Positions 26,920-36,200 of a stretch of 64,000 nt of DNA are shown piece by piece; position 1 is the stretch's first letter, and each line of letters begins with the position of its first letter. The notes below the pieces were generated by a model that saw nothing but the letters and a program-made list of their open reading frames with translations, was not told the origin of the DNA and searched no databases. The stretch is from positions 2,046,001 through 2,110,000 of the forward strand of contig CP014773.1 of the NCBI GenBank assembly GCA_001596135.1. The letters run 5' to 3'. Made by a program: the position numbers and the translations under genes. Source of the stretch: Mucilaginibacter sp. PAMC 26640. GTDB lineage: Bacteria; Bacteroidota; Bacteroidia; Sphingobacteriales; Sphingobacteriaceae.

Positions 26920-28425
26920 ATGAAAACAGATTCAGTTAAAATAAGGATGTACAGGCATGGCTTCGGCGATTGTTTCCTAGTGCGTTTTTTTGACCAGCAG
27001 AAGTGTACATTTTCCATGGTCGTTGACTGTGGACTCAAATTAAATGACCAGGTGCCGGGAATCACCTTGACTAATGTCGTTGATGATATCGCAGCCCGGG
27101 TTAATAAAAATCCTGGTGACAACCGGCCTGAACTCGATATCCTTGTGATCACACATGAGCACTGGGACCACGTATCGGGCTTTCATCCTGACGCCAAATT
27201 GTTCGATGGCTTCAAAATAGAAAAAATATGGATGGCATGGACAGAAAATCCTGATGATAAGGAGGCCACACTAATACGTCATCATATCAACAGGGGGATT
27301 ACGGCGCTTGGCGTTGCCAACGAGAAACTAAAAGACTCCCTTGCAAAAAAAACTGCCTCGTTCGCGGCAATGGCCAACGGCACGGAATCGCTCGCTGCCT
27401 ACGAGGCATTCAACAGGACGATCGACGACGTGGCTTCATTTTTCGGGTCGCTCGAAGTTACCAAAACCGCCAGCGGAATCAAGTTGAAGGATAAATACAA
27501 GATCAGCGTTAATTCATTAAAAGCTATAAACCACGTTAAAAGCTTTGCTGATAAGGATGCGGCCATGCAATATCTTTATCCGGGAGACCTTATTACAGAC
27601 AAGAATCTTCCGGGCATCCGCATTTATATCCTCGGGCCGCCTAAGTCCGCATTACTGAACAAAAGCGACCCTTCAGCCGGTGCTGGGAAGGAGGTATACC
27701 TGGGCATGAAGGATAATGCTTTATCTGGTTTCGTAAACCATCTTTTGCAGATGACAGATTATCCCGGTACCTCCGGTACCGCTCCATTTATTCAAAGCAA
27801 GATTATTGATAAGTCCGAAGCGGAAAAGCACCCATATTACAAGGAGTATTTTGAAGCTACAGAAGAATACCGGAACATTGATGATGATTTTTTAAATCTT
27901 GCAGGGGCACTGGCTATGCAGCTGGATGGCGATACCAACAATACCAGTCTTGCTTTCGCCGTGGAATTTATAGAAAGCGGCAAAGTACTGCTATTTCCAG
28001 CCGATGCGCAGGTTGGTAACTGGTTAAGCTGGCACGATCTCCAGTGGAACACAAACAATGGGGGAGCGGAACAGGTGATTAAGGTTTCCTCCCTGCTTAA
28101 CCGTACGGTTTTTTACAAAGCAGGACACCACGCCAGTCACAACGCTACCCTGAAGGAACTAGGCCTGGAATTGATGAAAAGTGACGACCTAGTGGTCTTT
28201 GTACCTGAAAAAGAGAATCAGTACAATGGTATACCCTATGTTCCGTTAGTCGAAAGCCTGAAAGTTAAATCGAAAGGCAGGACATTTTTCTCTGCGGATA
28301 AAAATTACCCTCCGGATAAAGTACTGGCATCGAAGCCAACGCAGTTATCAAAGAAAGAATGGGCCGATTTTACAAAGAATTGTGACATCGCTCACTTGTA
28401 TATTGAGTATACGATAAGCGTATAA
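26920..28425 (+). CDS. MBL-fold metallo-hydrolase (ComEC-like beta-lactamase fold)
   Basis: A 501-residue soluble protein with the metal-binding signature THEHWDH (His79, His81, Asp83, His84) after a long strand, then LFPADAQVGNW and AGHHASHNAT. The latter pair resembles the C-terminal metallo-beta-lactamase domain of ComEC/Rec2-like proteins (HHGSHNA-type motif), which act on nucleic acids or other phosphoesters. It has a large insertion, about residues 90-330, relative to small MBL proteins. Last gene of the operon; a GC-rich stem follows at 28515. Nuclease, phosphodiesterase or other hydrolase activity cannot be separated by sequence alone. Confidence 0.8.
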   Translation: MKTDSVKIRMYRHGFGDCFLVRFFDQQKCTFSMVVDCGLKLNDQVPGITLTNVVDDIAARVNKNPGDNRPELDILVITHEHWDHVSGFHPDAKLFDGFKIEKIWMAWTENPDDKEATLIRHHINRGITALGVANEKLKDSLAKKTASFAAMANGTESLAAYEAFNRTIDDVASFFGSLEVTKTASGIKLKDKYKISVNSLKAINHVKSFADKDAAMQYLYPGDLITDKNLPGIRIYILGPPKSALLNKSDPSAGAGKEVYLGMKDNALSGFVNHLLQMTDYPGTSGTAPFIQSKIIDKSEAEKHPYYKEYFEATEEYRNIDDDFLNLAGALAMQLDGDTNNTSLAFAVEFIESGKVLLFPADAQVGNWLSWHDLQWNTNNGGAEQVIKVSSLLNRTVFYKAGHHASHNATLKELGLELMKSDDLVVFVPEKENQYNGIPYVPLVESLKVKSKGRTFFSADKNYPPDKVLASKPTQLSKKEWADFTKNCDIAHLYIEYTISV

Positions 28426-28514
28426 AACAGGAAGGAGAATGTCCCCAATGATCATTTTCTATTGTCTTATAAGAAATTTCTTACCTATGCATGTAGAGAC
28501 TAAGTAAAAGTCGT

Positions 28515-28534
28515 TGTAGGATTACCGTCCTACA
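28515..28534 (+). terminator. candidate terminator of the patatin-MBL operon
   Basis: TGTAGGA (28515-28521) and TCCTACA (28528-28534) form a 7-bp stem with a 6-nt loop about 90 bp after the MBL stop. A weaker outer pairing, AAACAGGAAGG near 28426-28437 with CCTTCTGCCTGTTT near 28537-28550, could enclose it. There is no strong T-run, so confidence is limited. Confidence 0.4.
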
Positions 28535-28614
28535 GCCCTTCTGCCTGTTTTATCATGGCAGTTGGTAAGTAATGGCCCCGGTTACCGGAAACCTGTTCGC
28601 CGTTCTGCTGATGA

Positions 28615-28930
28615 TTAGCCTGTAAGAGAAATCTTTAAACGGGTATCTGGCAGACCATATCTTTTGAAATCATAATGGTTCAACTGGAGCGGCCCGTCAG
28701 GTTCTTTTCTATAAAGATCAAACCAGCAGTCAAGGGCCAGGCTTTCACAGACTTCGCGATGCTGAATAGAAAGTTGAGCGTTGTTGCTCAAAATACAATC
28801 CCGCAGGCGATCTACAAGGTCCGATCTGACAAATCCGAGATCGGCCAATTGAGTTTTTAGCTCGTAAAAGTTAACACTGGATCCATCCAGCTGCCGCCTT
28901 TATTAGTGTTGTCCATTTCTGACCCACTTT
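28615..28930 (-). pseudogene. fragment of a mobile-element protein (N-terminal part)
   Basis: A minus-strand frame reads NFYELKTQLADLGFVRSDL onward for about 90 codons and ends in a stop at 28615, with no proper start upstream. Its pattern resembles the repeated N-terminal unit of large Bacteroidota plasmid/conjugative-element proteins of the DUF3945/DUF4099 type, matching in style the decayed gene at 29102-29928 (recognition from memory). Other frames between 28880 and 29100 hold further short remnants (KGVPLSAF). It is a relic, not a working gene. Confidence 0.45.
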
Positions 28931-29101
28931 CTGTTCTTCTGTAATTGTGCGCTCAGCACTTTGACTTTTGGTACCTGTTGGCGTATTTTTTGACTTAATT
29001 TTTCAGCAGTTGTTGGCTGAAGTTTTTTATGCGAATAACTTGATCGTGCTATTGGCGGGGTCTGCCTGTATCGAAATGCTGATAAAGGAACGCCCTTGTT
29101 T

Positions 29102-29928
29102 TCAATAGGTCGGCACCTGCTGCCCGTTTTCCAGGTATCGAATCAGTTCATCTTTATTCGGGTAATCGCAGGCAAAGCATCTAAAGCGGTGCGTATATCG
29201 AAAGTGTACTCCGGATTATAATGATGAATGGCATTCGGGCCGAGTTCTATCCATCGATGGTTCTCATGCCCGTTTACGTCGGTATATCGCTGCTTCATAG
29301 CCCGTCCTTCCAGTAAACTCCAAATCTGGTTAGACTTTAAATCAGGCCACTCGCTCAGTTCGAACTCCTGCGATCTAACGGTTGTACCGTTCTCTTGTAA
29401 TGCGGCGCTGATCTGGTTGAACCGTTAGCCGCCGTGCATATCCATTTTGAAATAGAGATCGAACGTCAGTCGTTTTTCAGGTGCTAATTGACGATCGAGC
29501 GGCACACGCACTTGTTGTTGACCTGAATCCAAATGCTGCTCAAGCCTGCCGGCAAAAGAACCAGACCGGCTTCTTTTAGCTCTATTTTGAGCGTTTCGAG
29601 GTTTTGCGTTGGTTGCTGCTGTTGTTGCCTTAAATAAGCCGGGCCGTCCCAAAGTCTGTCCCTCAATTTGGAAAACAGCCAAATTAATAAATTTGGCATA
29701 ACTGTTTTCCAGCTTCGTGATCTGGTTGTTTAACAGGAGCATGAACGATTTTTCATCCGGCCTTACTGACACTTGCAAGCGATGTGCTGCCTCGCGCAGA
29801 TGGTCGAGTTGCATGCGGGTAATCGTACCGGCGTCGGCTGCACCCGTCTTAGACAAGGGATCAAGCTCCTTTTTGCGTTAATCCCAGTCTTTAAAAGCCA
29901 GGAGGACGCGGTTAACTGCGACTGTCAT
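29102..29928 (-). pseudogene. decayed conjugative-element protein (DUF3945-like)
   Basis: On the minus strand from ATG 29928 a single protein can be followed through several disruptions. An early stop falls after AFKDWD. A frameshift near 29530-29620 joins KIELKEAG to the frame reading RLEQHLDSGQQQVRVPLD. A nonsense codon interrupts KMDMHGG-(stop)-RFNQISAAL, and a final shift precedes NKDELIRYLENGQQVPTY. The conserved pieces LTFDLYFKMD, NQIWSLLEGRAM and RWIELG are typical of Bacteroidota mobile-element proteins of the DUF3945 group. It indicates an old conjugative or mobilisable element inside the island. Confidence 0.6.
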
Positions 29929-30147
29929 AACTTTTCTATTTGTTGATTTTAAGCAGGACCGGGTATTGGTCGTTAAGTTTCAATGTGATCTTCTTGCTGC
30001 ACAAACCTTTTGCGGCATTCACCCCGCCTGCTGCGGCTTGCGCGCCCAGGCTTTGATCCATGCTCAGCAAGCCATGTTTTCGCCATGCGAAAACTAAGCT
30101 TGTCGGGACGCCCGAACCCGAATACTTCACTTTGTTCAGCATTTAAA

Positions 30148-30217
30148 AGGCGGTTAGGCGACATCAATCGACGTGTACTAGAAACGAAAATTGAGTCGCC
30201 TGTCGTAAAAACCGCCT
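30148..30217. repeat. nested inverted repeats upstream of decayed mobile-element gene
   Basis: AGGCGGTT (30148-30155) pairs with AACCGCCT (30210-30217). Inside it GGCGAC (30157-30162) pairs with GTCGCC (30195-30200), giving a two-step hairpin with a 32-nt loop. It sits 5' to the broken conjugative-type genes, where oriT or regulatory hairpins often occur. The rest of 30143-30441 shows no gene. Confidence 0.45.
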
Positions 30218-30441
30218 CTGCTGTAGTAATTCTCCAGGAACAACAAGGTCATTGATAGAAACCCGTGCAGAATGGTGGCGCAGTGATTTGGGATTACTGC
30301 GGCCAGCCATCGCAGGGGGTTGCAAATCTTTTTAATATTCAAATACATTTATAAAAAGCGGATCGGGACGATAGGTGTTTAACTGATCCCACCGTCACCG
30401 ATTACCGCTTTGAGGGGCGTGCAAACCTCTTTATCTTTCAT

Positions 30442-31007
30442 TCATCCTTTACATGCTCTATGATAGATCAACCATACAGCTGAGTAAACTTTGAACATCA
30501 TTTTATAAACTTTCTGAGTTTCTTTGTAACGAAGTTCGTCGTCACCGGCCTTAGTATAGAGTGCAGCATACAGCCATTCCTGCAGCTGATCCCTGTATTG
30601 ATGCAAGGTTATTTTCTTAAAGACACGTTTCATTATCTTTACAGGGTTAGCAGTTCTTTTTTTGTTAAATTCTTAGGGTACCATTCCAATTCATATTTTT
30701 CCTTTTCAGCTTCAGCATCAGTAATAACAAAGTTGTCTGCTCTATCAGCATAATAGAGCAGATAGCAACTGTCCAACAACCGAATGTTCATATCGTAGGT
30801 GAAAAGTAAGCTTCCCGCGCCGTGATTTTTATTACAATAACATTTTTCATGCGTTACAAAGTATCTCCAGTTTTGAAGCTTATTTTTGTGACCATAAACC
30901 CAATCAACAGCAAAAAACTCACTTATAACAGATAGCGGATTTGCCACTTCATTGTACTCGAGCTTCTTAATATTGATTTCCCAAGGTAAACGATCCGATT
31001 TCTTCAT
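30442..31007 (-). pseudogene. frameshifted uncharacterised protein gene
   Basis: Minus-strand frames of 122 codons (start 31007, stop 30639) and 63 codons (start 30633, stop 30442) look like halves of one gene. At the junction the first frame reads KKELLTL-stop. The second frame is open slightly upstream and reads ANPVKIMKRVFKK, continuing naturally as KKELL-NPVKIMKRVFKKITL with a one-base shift. The joined product would be about 188 residues, helical, and rich in aromatic and charged residues. Family members I recall from Bacteroidota have these halves contiguous. Function unknown. If not a mutation, they could be two coupled genes 5 bp apart. Confidence 0.5.
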
Positions 31008-31157
31008 TTCAAATTCTTATTATGGTTCTTGGCCCATTGCTGATACAAATCAAATAGCTCCGAAACGTGTACCGAACCATTATTGGTTGTATTTCACAAT
31101 AAAGCGGTTGTATTCTAGGAATCGCATATATCCAAATCGGTTGTAAAAAACATTTCT

Positions 31158-31263
31158 TTAGGCCGCTTTCTGATAATTTTCAACATACATTTCCTGCCTT
31201 TTAATTAAAGAGAACATGCGTAAGATCAGTTTAAACTTTATGTTGTTTAGTACTAACTGCCAG
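31158..31263 (-). pseudogene. C-terminal fragment of IS110-type transposase
   Basis: A minus-strand frame reads NNIKFKLILRMFSLIKRQE and ends YVENYQKAA-stop at 31158. This mirrors the C-terminus of the IS110 pseudogene at 32039 (RNNIVARMFALINRQSGYVE..KYAA) and of IS110-family transposases generally. Only about 35 codons survive; the upstream sequence to 31440 is unrecognisable. Confidence 0.45.
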
Positions 31264-31440
31264 CATACCGAAAGGTCGGTTATGTCATTATCATGATTAG
31301 GCAATTGTCTGATGAAACGCTATTGGGCAAGCGGATTGCCCGTCAAGCCGATATAACTTCTTGTCCCAAAAGTCACTTACTTCTAGCGAAGCGTGTGCAT
31401 CGAACAGATGTTATATGAAAAGAATTTGCTGGCATTAAGT

Positions 31441-31890
31441 TCATAACTTATCCATGTCTTTCCCATATGCCGTGACGAGTGCATCATGCAATAGCTCGGC
31501 TCGTGAATACTTTCCATCGCTCTAATCCCCAATTACCCCTTTATCGTCTATGCTGAATTCATCGAACCGAAATATATTCTTTGCAAGCCAGATCCAAAAC
31601 TTACCTCTGGTCGGCTCAACTCAATTCCTAATGAACTTCTGAGTAAAATGATGGTATCTTCGGACACATCAAAGGCACTGTAAATTGTTTTATCTTTCTC
31701 TGCTTCAGTAAGTTGTTGCTTCTCGAAATTCTATCCGATGCTTTCCATGCTCTGTATTGCGATTCGTTTTAGTTGTTCTTTGGCATTAACAAATCGTCAT
31801 CAGGGTTAAGATAATTAAAAAATACGGCCTCATTAGAGTTGAAATCACAATTCACAGCTTTATAGGGAATAGTTATAAATTATAACTGCT
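31441..31890 (-). pseudogene. heavily decayed gene of unknown family
   Basis: Reading minus from about 31890, conceptual fragments join in order: FNSNEAVFFNYLNPDDDLLM, then a frameshift to KEQLKRIAIQSMESIG, a stop, EKQQLTEAEKDKTIYSAFD, a frameshift to GKFWIWLAKNIFRFDEFSID, an in-frame TAG at 31522-31524, and finally SRAELLHDALVTAYGKDMDK before the stop at 31441. At least two frameshifts and two nonsense codons are needed. The ancestral family is not recognised. Confidence 0.45.
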
Positions 31891-32038
31891 GCATCTTAGC
31901 GCAACCACAAAGTTCAGTTCCATTCAGAACCTGTAAAGGGTATATATATACAGCGTCGTCCGCTACGCTATCTTCGCTGCCCTTTACAGAACCCGCCTGG
32001 AAGCTGCTGCGGTGTTTAAGCGTCAAGATGCTACCCGT

Positions 32039-32975
32039 CTAAGCTGCATATTTCGCCAATTCAACATAGCCTGATTGCCGGTTAATAAGAGCGAACATGC
32101 GTGCGACAATATTATTACGAAGAATGTCTATCGTACTCATCTTGCTTTTGCCTCGCTGATCCTTCTTTGGTAGTAAGCCCTTAACTCTTTGTTGTGAATA
32201 ATGGCACTGATTGCAGCTAAATGAAGCAGCTTTTTAAGCTGTTTATTAGCCAAATGGCTAACCTGCGTTTTTCCTCTGACGCTCGTTCCAGACGTATGTT
32301 CGAAAGGGGCTTTTCCGATATAACAAGCTAACTTTCGCCAGTTTGAAAAACTGGTAAAGTTATGGGTACTTGTAATCATATTCGCTGCAATGACAGGCCC
32401 TGACCTTTCATGCTGGTTAGCAGGTCATAGGTCTTCTTTAAAGAACATCACTATCAATAATACTTAATATCTGCGCGTCTAAGCTTTTGATTTGTGTGGT
32501 CAAGTGACCGATTATGCTTTTATAGACCTAAAACATCTCAGCATTGTCGGCTATCCCTGGTAATAAGCGCTGTTCTTTAAAGGTTGCTTCGAAGCCGCCC
32601 CTGTTACGTACCAGGCGGTCGCCCAAGGTCAACAGCGTTTGAAGTTTGAGTATACTTTTAGCTGGCAATACGTATGATTTGATATCGTCCCGGTGCAGCC
32701 AAGCATAATTCGCTATGCTCAGTATCAATAAAATCACTTTTACCGCAGTGCATACCAAGCGACTTCTTAATCTCAAGTGGAGAGATCATTGCGAATGGAA
32801 CACCGGCTTTTTTAAAAGGGTTTGGACTTAGTGCTAATACTCTAAGCCAACTTTTTTCAGGTAGGAACTGTAAACTATGTTTGTCAGATAGCAGTTGATA
32901 AACGTTCTGCGTTAGAGATCCAAATTGCCGGGATGCCATCAGCTCCGAGCGGATAAATGCATTCGTCATGTTCAT
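32039..32975 (-). pseudogene. IS110-family transposase pseudogene
   Basis: Conceptual fragments on the minus strand follow the IS110 order. PFAMISPLEIKKSLGMHCGKSDFID holds the DEDD-domain region. ANYAWLHRDDIKSYVLPAKS and ILKLQTLLTLGDRLVRNRGG belong to the linker. NWRKLACYIGKAPFEHTSGT with GKTQVSHLANKQLKKLLHLA is the serine-containing transposase_20 domain. MSTIDILRNNIVARMFALIN is the C-terminus, with the final stop at 32039. At least three frameshifts separate these pieces, so the element is dead. No clear terminal repeats were found, which is normal for IS110. Confidence 0.8.
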
Positions 32976-33155
32976 TAGCGGTCATATATGGAGATGGAGT
33001 GTGTTGGTTGCAGTGATCGTTGTGATTAGTTCGCGAGCTATCGTTTATTCTGAATTTATAATCAGGGTAAATATGACATACGTTCTTTTTATTTTATTTT
33101 AGCGTGCATATTAAATTGTTCTTTTTTCAGATATTAGGCCACCTTATCATTACAA

Positions 33156-35684
33156 ATGAAGCCAATTGATAAACTCATCGATCTTTTAAAACAGGACAAA
33201 GTAATTCCGGTGATCGGTGCCGGTGTCTCGTATGCTGCTGCTGGGATTCCAGATTGGGCTGGTGCTATCGAGAACGGGTTGAATTTTGCAGAAGATCGCC
33301 ATGTCAGATCAGAAGAAATCGATAAAACGCGCGTACTTTTATCCGCTGGCGATCTAGTCGGAGCAGCCGATGAGTTGAAAAAGGTTTTGAACGCTCCTGG
33401 TCATCCCTACGCTGATTGGTTGGAGGATCTTTTTGGAAATCCTAAAACTCCATCTCTGAAACTTTTGAATAACATTCATGACCTGTGTCCTTCAATCATA
33501 TTGACGACTAACTATGACGATCTGCTTTCTGCCCCTTATAAAGTAAACAAGAAGAAAATATTCGACTGGACCCATCATAGTGAAATAGCGAGAGCACTTA
33601 ATAAAAAGGAAGATTTTATACTTCATCTTCATGGCGTTTACCAAAACCCTGAATCTATTATTCTGAGTTCGACAGATTACAAAAGCCTGGCTGGTAATAA
33701 GGGTTATAAAACAATCCTGCAGAGACTTTGGTCGGAACATCACTTTTTATTTATTGGCTGTAGCCGTGATGGTATCCTGGATCCTGACTTTAGCACTGTG
33801 ATCGATTTTATGAATAAATGGTTCCCGACCGTGCCACACGAGCATTATATTCTGATGAGGGAACCGGAATTAGCAAATGGCAGCCATATCGAGTTATTAA
33901 AAACAGCGAATGTACACACCATAACTTATGGTAAGGAATACGATGATCTCCCTGTTTTTCTGAAAGGCATCAATCCGAACCAGGATAAGATGGTGGGCCG
34001 TTTTAAAAAATTTGGAGAAGAAGTGGATGCTACCCTACACAGGTTATCTACTTCCGGCAAACTTGACCAATCCGCTGTCGATCAGTTTGTAAAAAACAGT
34101 TTACCTGATAAAGCCTACTGGTTGGGTTCAGCAGAGTTAAAAGCCCTCGAAGAGGCTTTGAGAAATCATAATCTTGAATTAAATAATAAGCGACAACAAC
34201 TGGCATCTACTCAAGCACTCACCCGGGGCTTGGTGAGTGTTACCAAACTGGAGGAACTCATTGAATTATGGAATCGACACTCTGAAAATATCGCCTTATT
34301 GCTAAAGAGTGACATGATCGACACAGCGTTGCTTGCTCACAGTTTCCTAAAAGCTTTTCCTAACGGAATGTTAGACGATATTAAGCACCGCGCATGGGGA
34401 GCGATACACGGTCAGTTCTTCGATCATAATTTTAATCAGTTTATAGGAGAAGCAAAGCATATAAAAACGAGAACGATACCAGATGCCGAAGAAATATTTG
34501 CAGATCGCTACTTTTTCGAGAACCTAAAAAGGATACTTCAGTCATTAAAAGGTTTACTTGACCTGGACCCTGAAGTGGTTTTCCCTGACCTAGCTGAAGC
34601 TACGATCACACCTGATTCAGATTATCAATTGCTTTTTTTGGCAAAACAGGAGATCAGTCTAAGAAAAGCCGTTTATCCTTACGAAGTGAAGGCTGCCTTG
34701 CCGGGTGAAAAAACACTTCCTTTTGAAGATGCTGTTCTCATGCGCTCTGGTAATCAACACTTTGTCGTTGGCCATACTTCGCAGCATTGCTTTAGCTGGA
34801 ATCCGCACAAAGACCTGTTTCCACAAACCTTTTTTACTGCTGAGATTGGTGAAGGAATAGGCCATGTAAAGAATTTGCAATCGTCCGGGCGGGTGATCAC
34901 TTATATTTTCACCGATCGCAGACTATTGACTTTCCAAGACATGGAACTTGATGTGGAATCTAAAATAAACCAAACTTTCGCTAATGTCTTACTATTACCG
35001 GACGGGGAAAGCTTTTTAGGTTCCAAGTCCGTAGCCTCTAACGTTACGGGTGATTTTATATTTAGTATTGATAGCAATGGTTCCATTTCACCATTGCTAT
35101 CGATCGTGGAATTATGGAAAAGGCTGTCAGATATGGAGCCGTTAAAAGGCCTTATTGACAGGCTACCTGAAGGGCAAATTCCGTCTTTCACTGAAGCAAC
35201 GATACATGGCACAAAAATGAAGTCAGCAACTTGGTTTGGTGAACAAGTGATCGCTTTGACGGCAACCTTAACTATAAAATATTTCAAGTCTTCGGTTCTG
35301 ATCATCTTCCGGTATGAGGAAGGGGAGCTAAAGATATTGTCCCGTGTCTTTTTCCCGGAAAAAATTTGCTACTCCTATGCTTTGATCGAGCAGGCTGACC
35401 GAATGGATCTTGTTGCCGGCTACGTTGCTATGGGCAACTTTTCTCTGATTCAATATTTTGAAGGGATCAATACCAAATTGGATACAAAAGCAGAGGGCCA
35501 ACCGGCTATTTTGAAAAGGATAGGCTATAAGAATTCGGACATCTTATCCGTTCAACAAATTGCAGCTAACCGGATCGTAGCTATTAAAGAAAGTGACACT
35601 TTGTATGAGGTTGACCTGCCATCATTAACGAATCGTTCTATGCCGGTGGAAAATTTGATCCGGGTAACTTTGATAGTGCAGTAG
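33156..35684 (+). CDS. SIR2-domain protein, putative NADase defence effector
   Basis: An 842-residue cytoplasmic protein. Residues ~1-270 form a SIR2_2-type Rossmann domain: VIPVIGAGVSYAAAGIPDW (GAGVS 21-25), TTNYDD (117-122), LHLHG (catalytic His159) and FLFIGCSRD near 195-205. It lacks the zinc-binding Cys ribbon of true deacetylase sirtuins, as in defence SIR2 proteins that cleave NAD+. Residues ~280-490 are helical. Residues ~500-842 are strand-rich with repeated short blades (VVGHTSQHCFSWNP, RVITYIFTDRRLLTF), suggesting a beta-propeller-like sensor. First gene of an operon with GNAT and channel genes (16 and 32 bp gaps). Confidence 0.82.
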   Translation: MKPIDKLIDLLKQDKVIPVIGAGVSYAAAGIPDWAGAIENGLNFAEDRHVRSEEIDKTRVLLSAGDLVGAADELKKVLNAPGHPYADWLEDLFGNPKTPSLKLLNNIHDLCPSIILTTNYDDLLSAPYKVNKKKIFDWTHHSEIARALNKKEDFILHLHGVYQNPESIILSSTDYKSLAGNKGYKTILQRLWSEHHFLFIGCSRDGILDPDFSTVIDFMNKWFPTVPHEHYILMREPELANGSHIELLKTANVHTITYGKEYDDLPVFLKGINPNQDKMVGRFKKFGEEVDATLHRLSTSGKLDQSAVDQFVKNSLPDKAYWLGSAELKALEEALRNHNLELNNKRQQLASTQALTRGLVSVTKLEELIELWNRHSENIALLLKSDMIDTALLAHSFLKAFPNGMLDDIKHRAWGAIHGQFFDHNFNQFIGEAKHIKTRTIPDAEEIFADRYFFENLKRILQSLKGLLDLDPEVVFPDLAEATITPDSDYQLLFLAKQEISLRKAVYPYEVKAALPGEKTLPFEDAVLMRSGNQHFVVGHTSQHCFSWNPHKDLFPQTFFTAEIGEGIGHVKNLQSSGRVITYIFTDRRLLTFQDMELDVESKINQTFANVLLLPDGESFLGSKSVASNVTGDFIFSIDSNGSISPLLSIVELWKRLSDMEPLKGLIDRLPEGQIPSFTEATIHGTKMKSATWFGEQVIALTATLTIKYFKSSVLIIFRYEEGELKILSRVFFPEKICYSYALIEQADRMDLVAGYVAMGNFSLIQYFEGINTKLDTKAEGQPAILKRIGYKNSDILSVQQIAANRIVAIKESDTLYEVDLPSLTNRSMPVENLIRVTLIVQ

Positions 35685-35700
35685 TGTCTGGTAAAAGATT

Positions 35701-36168
35701 ATGGAAATCAAATTGATCGTAGACAAGCCTGACAACATCTCCACGGCGTTGAAAAACGAAGCTATCGATCTGATCGCAAGTGGCGGACAGATCAGATATA
35801 ACTATGCCAAAGCTGGTTTGCAACGTGCCGGGTTGATCGCGCTTCTTGTGGCGGACGATTTGATTATAGCGACAGCTTGTTTTAAAAACCCAAACGCAAG
35901 CTACAGAGACGATATTTTCGATATGGCGATGGTGTCCGATTTAAACAGGTCTTACTCTTATGAGTTAGGTTATATTGTTACCAGAAAAGGTTATGAAGGT
36001 CATGGCTCCTGTCAAAAGCTTTTGAAAGAACTATTCCCGCTTATTAGCGGCCATGCTATGTTCGCCACTACCCGAAAACCGGAGATGGTGCATATACTTA
36101 AGAAATTGGGGTTCCAACAACAAGGAGGCATCTATAAAGAAAATCTTATTCTGCTTACTTATAAATGA
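35701..36168 (+). CDS. GNAT-family N-acetyltransferase
   Basis: A 155-residue single-domain protein. The acetyl-CoA-binding motif A appears as ELGYIVTRKGYEGHGSCQKL, a strand followed by a GxG-type loop and helix, and the C-terminal LKKLGFQQQGGIY is the usual motif B ending. GNAT enzymes transfer acetyl groups from acetyl-CoA to amines on proteins or small molecules, or to tRNA when in toxin-antitoxin pairs. It lies 16 bp after the SIR2 gene and 32 bp before the channel gene, so it is almost certainly co-transcribed. Its substrate is unknown; modification of a neighbour is one possibility. Confidence 0.75.
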   Translation: MEIKLIVDKPDNISTALKNEAIDLIASGGQIRYNYAKAGLQRAGLIALLVADDLIIATACFKNPNASYRDDIFDMAMVSDLNRSYSYELGYIVTRKGYEGHGSCQKLLKELFPLISGHAMFATTRKPEMVHILKKLGFQQQGGIYKENLILLTYK

Positions 36169-36200
36169 TTTTCGATCGCTAAACTTTGATCATCCCTCAA

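Noticed and set aside
22495..28425. CBASS system based on the patatin
   Set aside because: No CD-NTase, HORMA, TRIP13 or E1/E2-JAB gene is present, so the patatin cannot be assigned to CBASS.
33156..35684. Thoeris system based on the SIR2 protein
   Set aside because: No TIR-domain gene is adjacent and the C-terminus does not resemble ThsA SLOG, so Thoeris is not supported.
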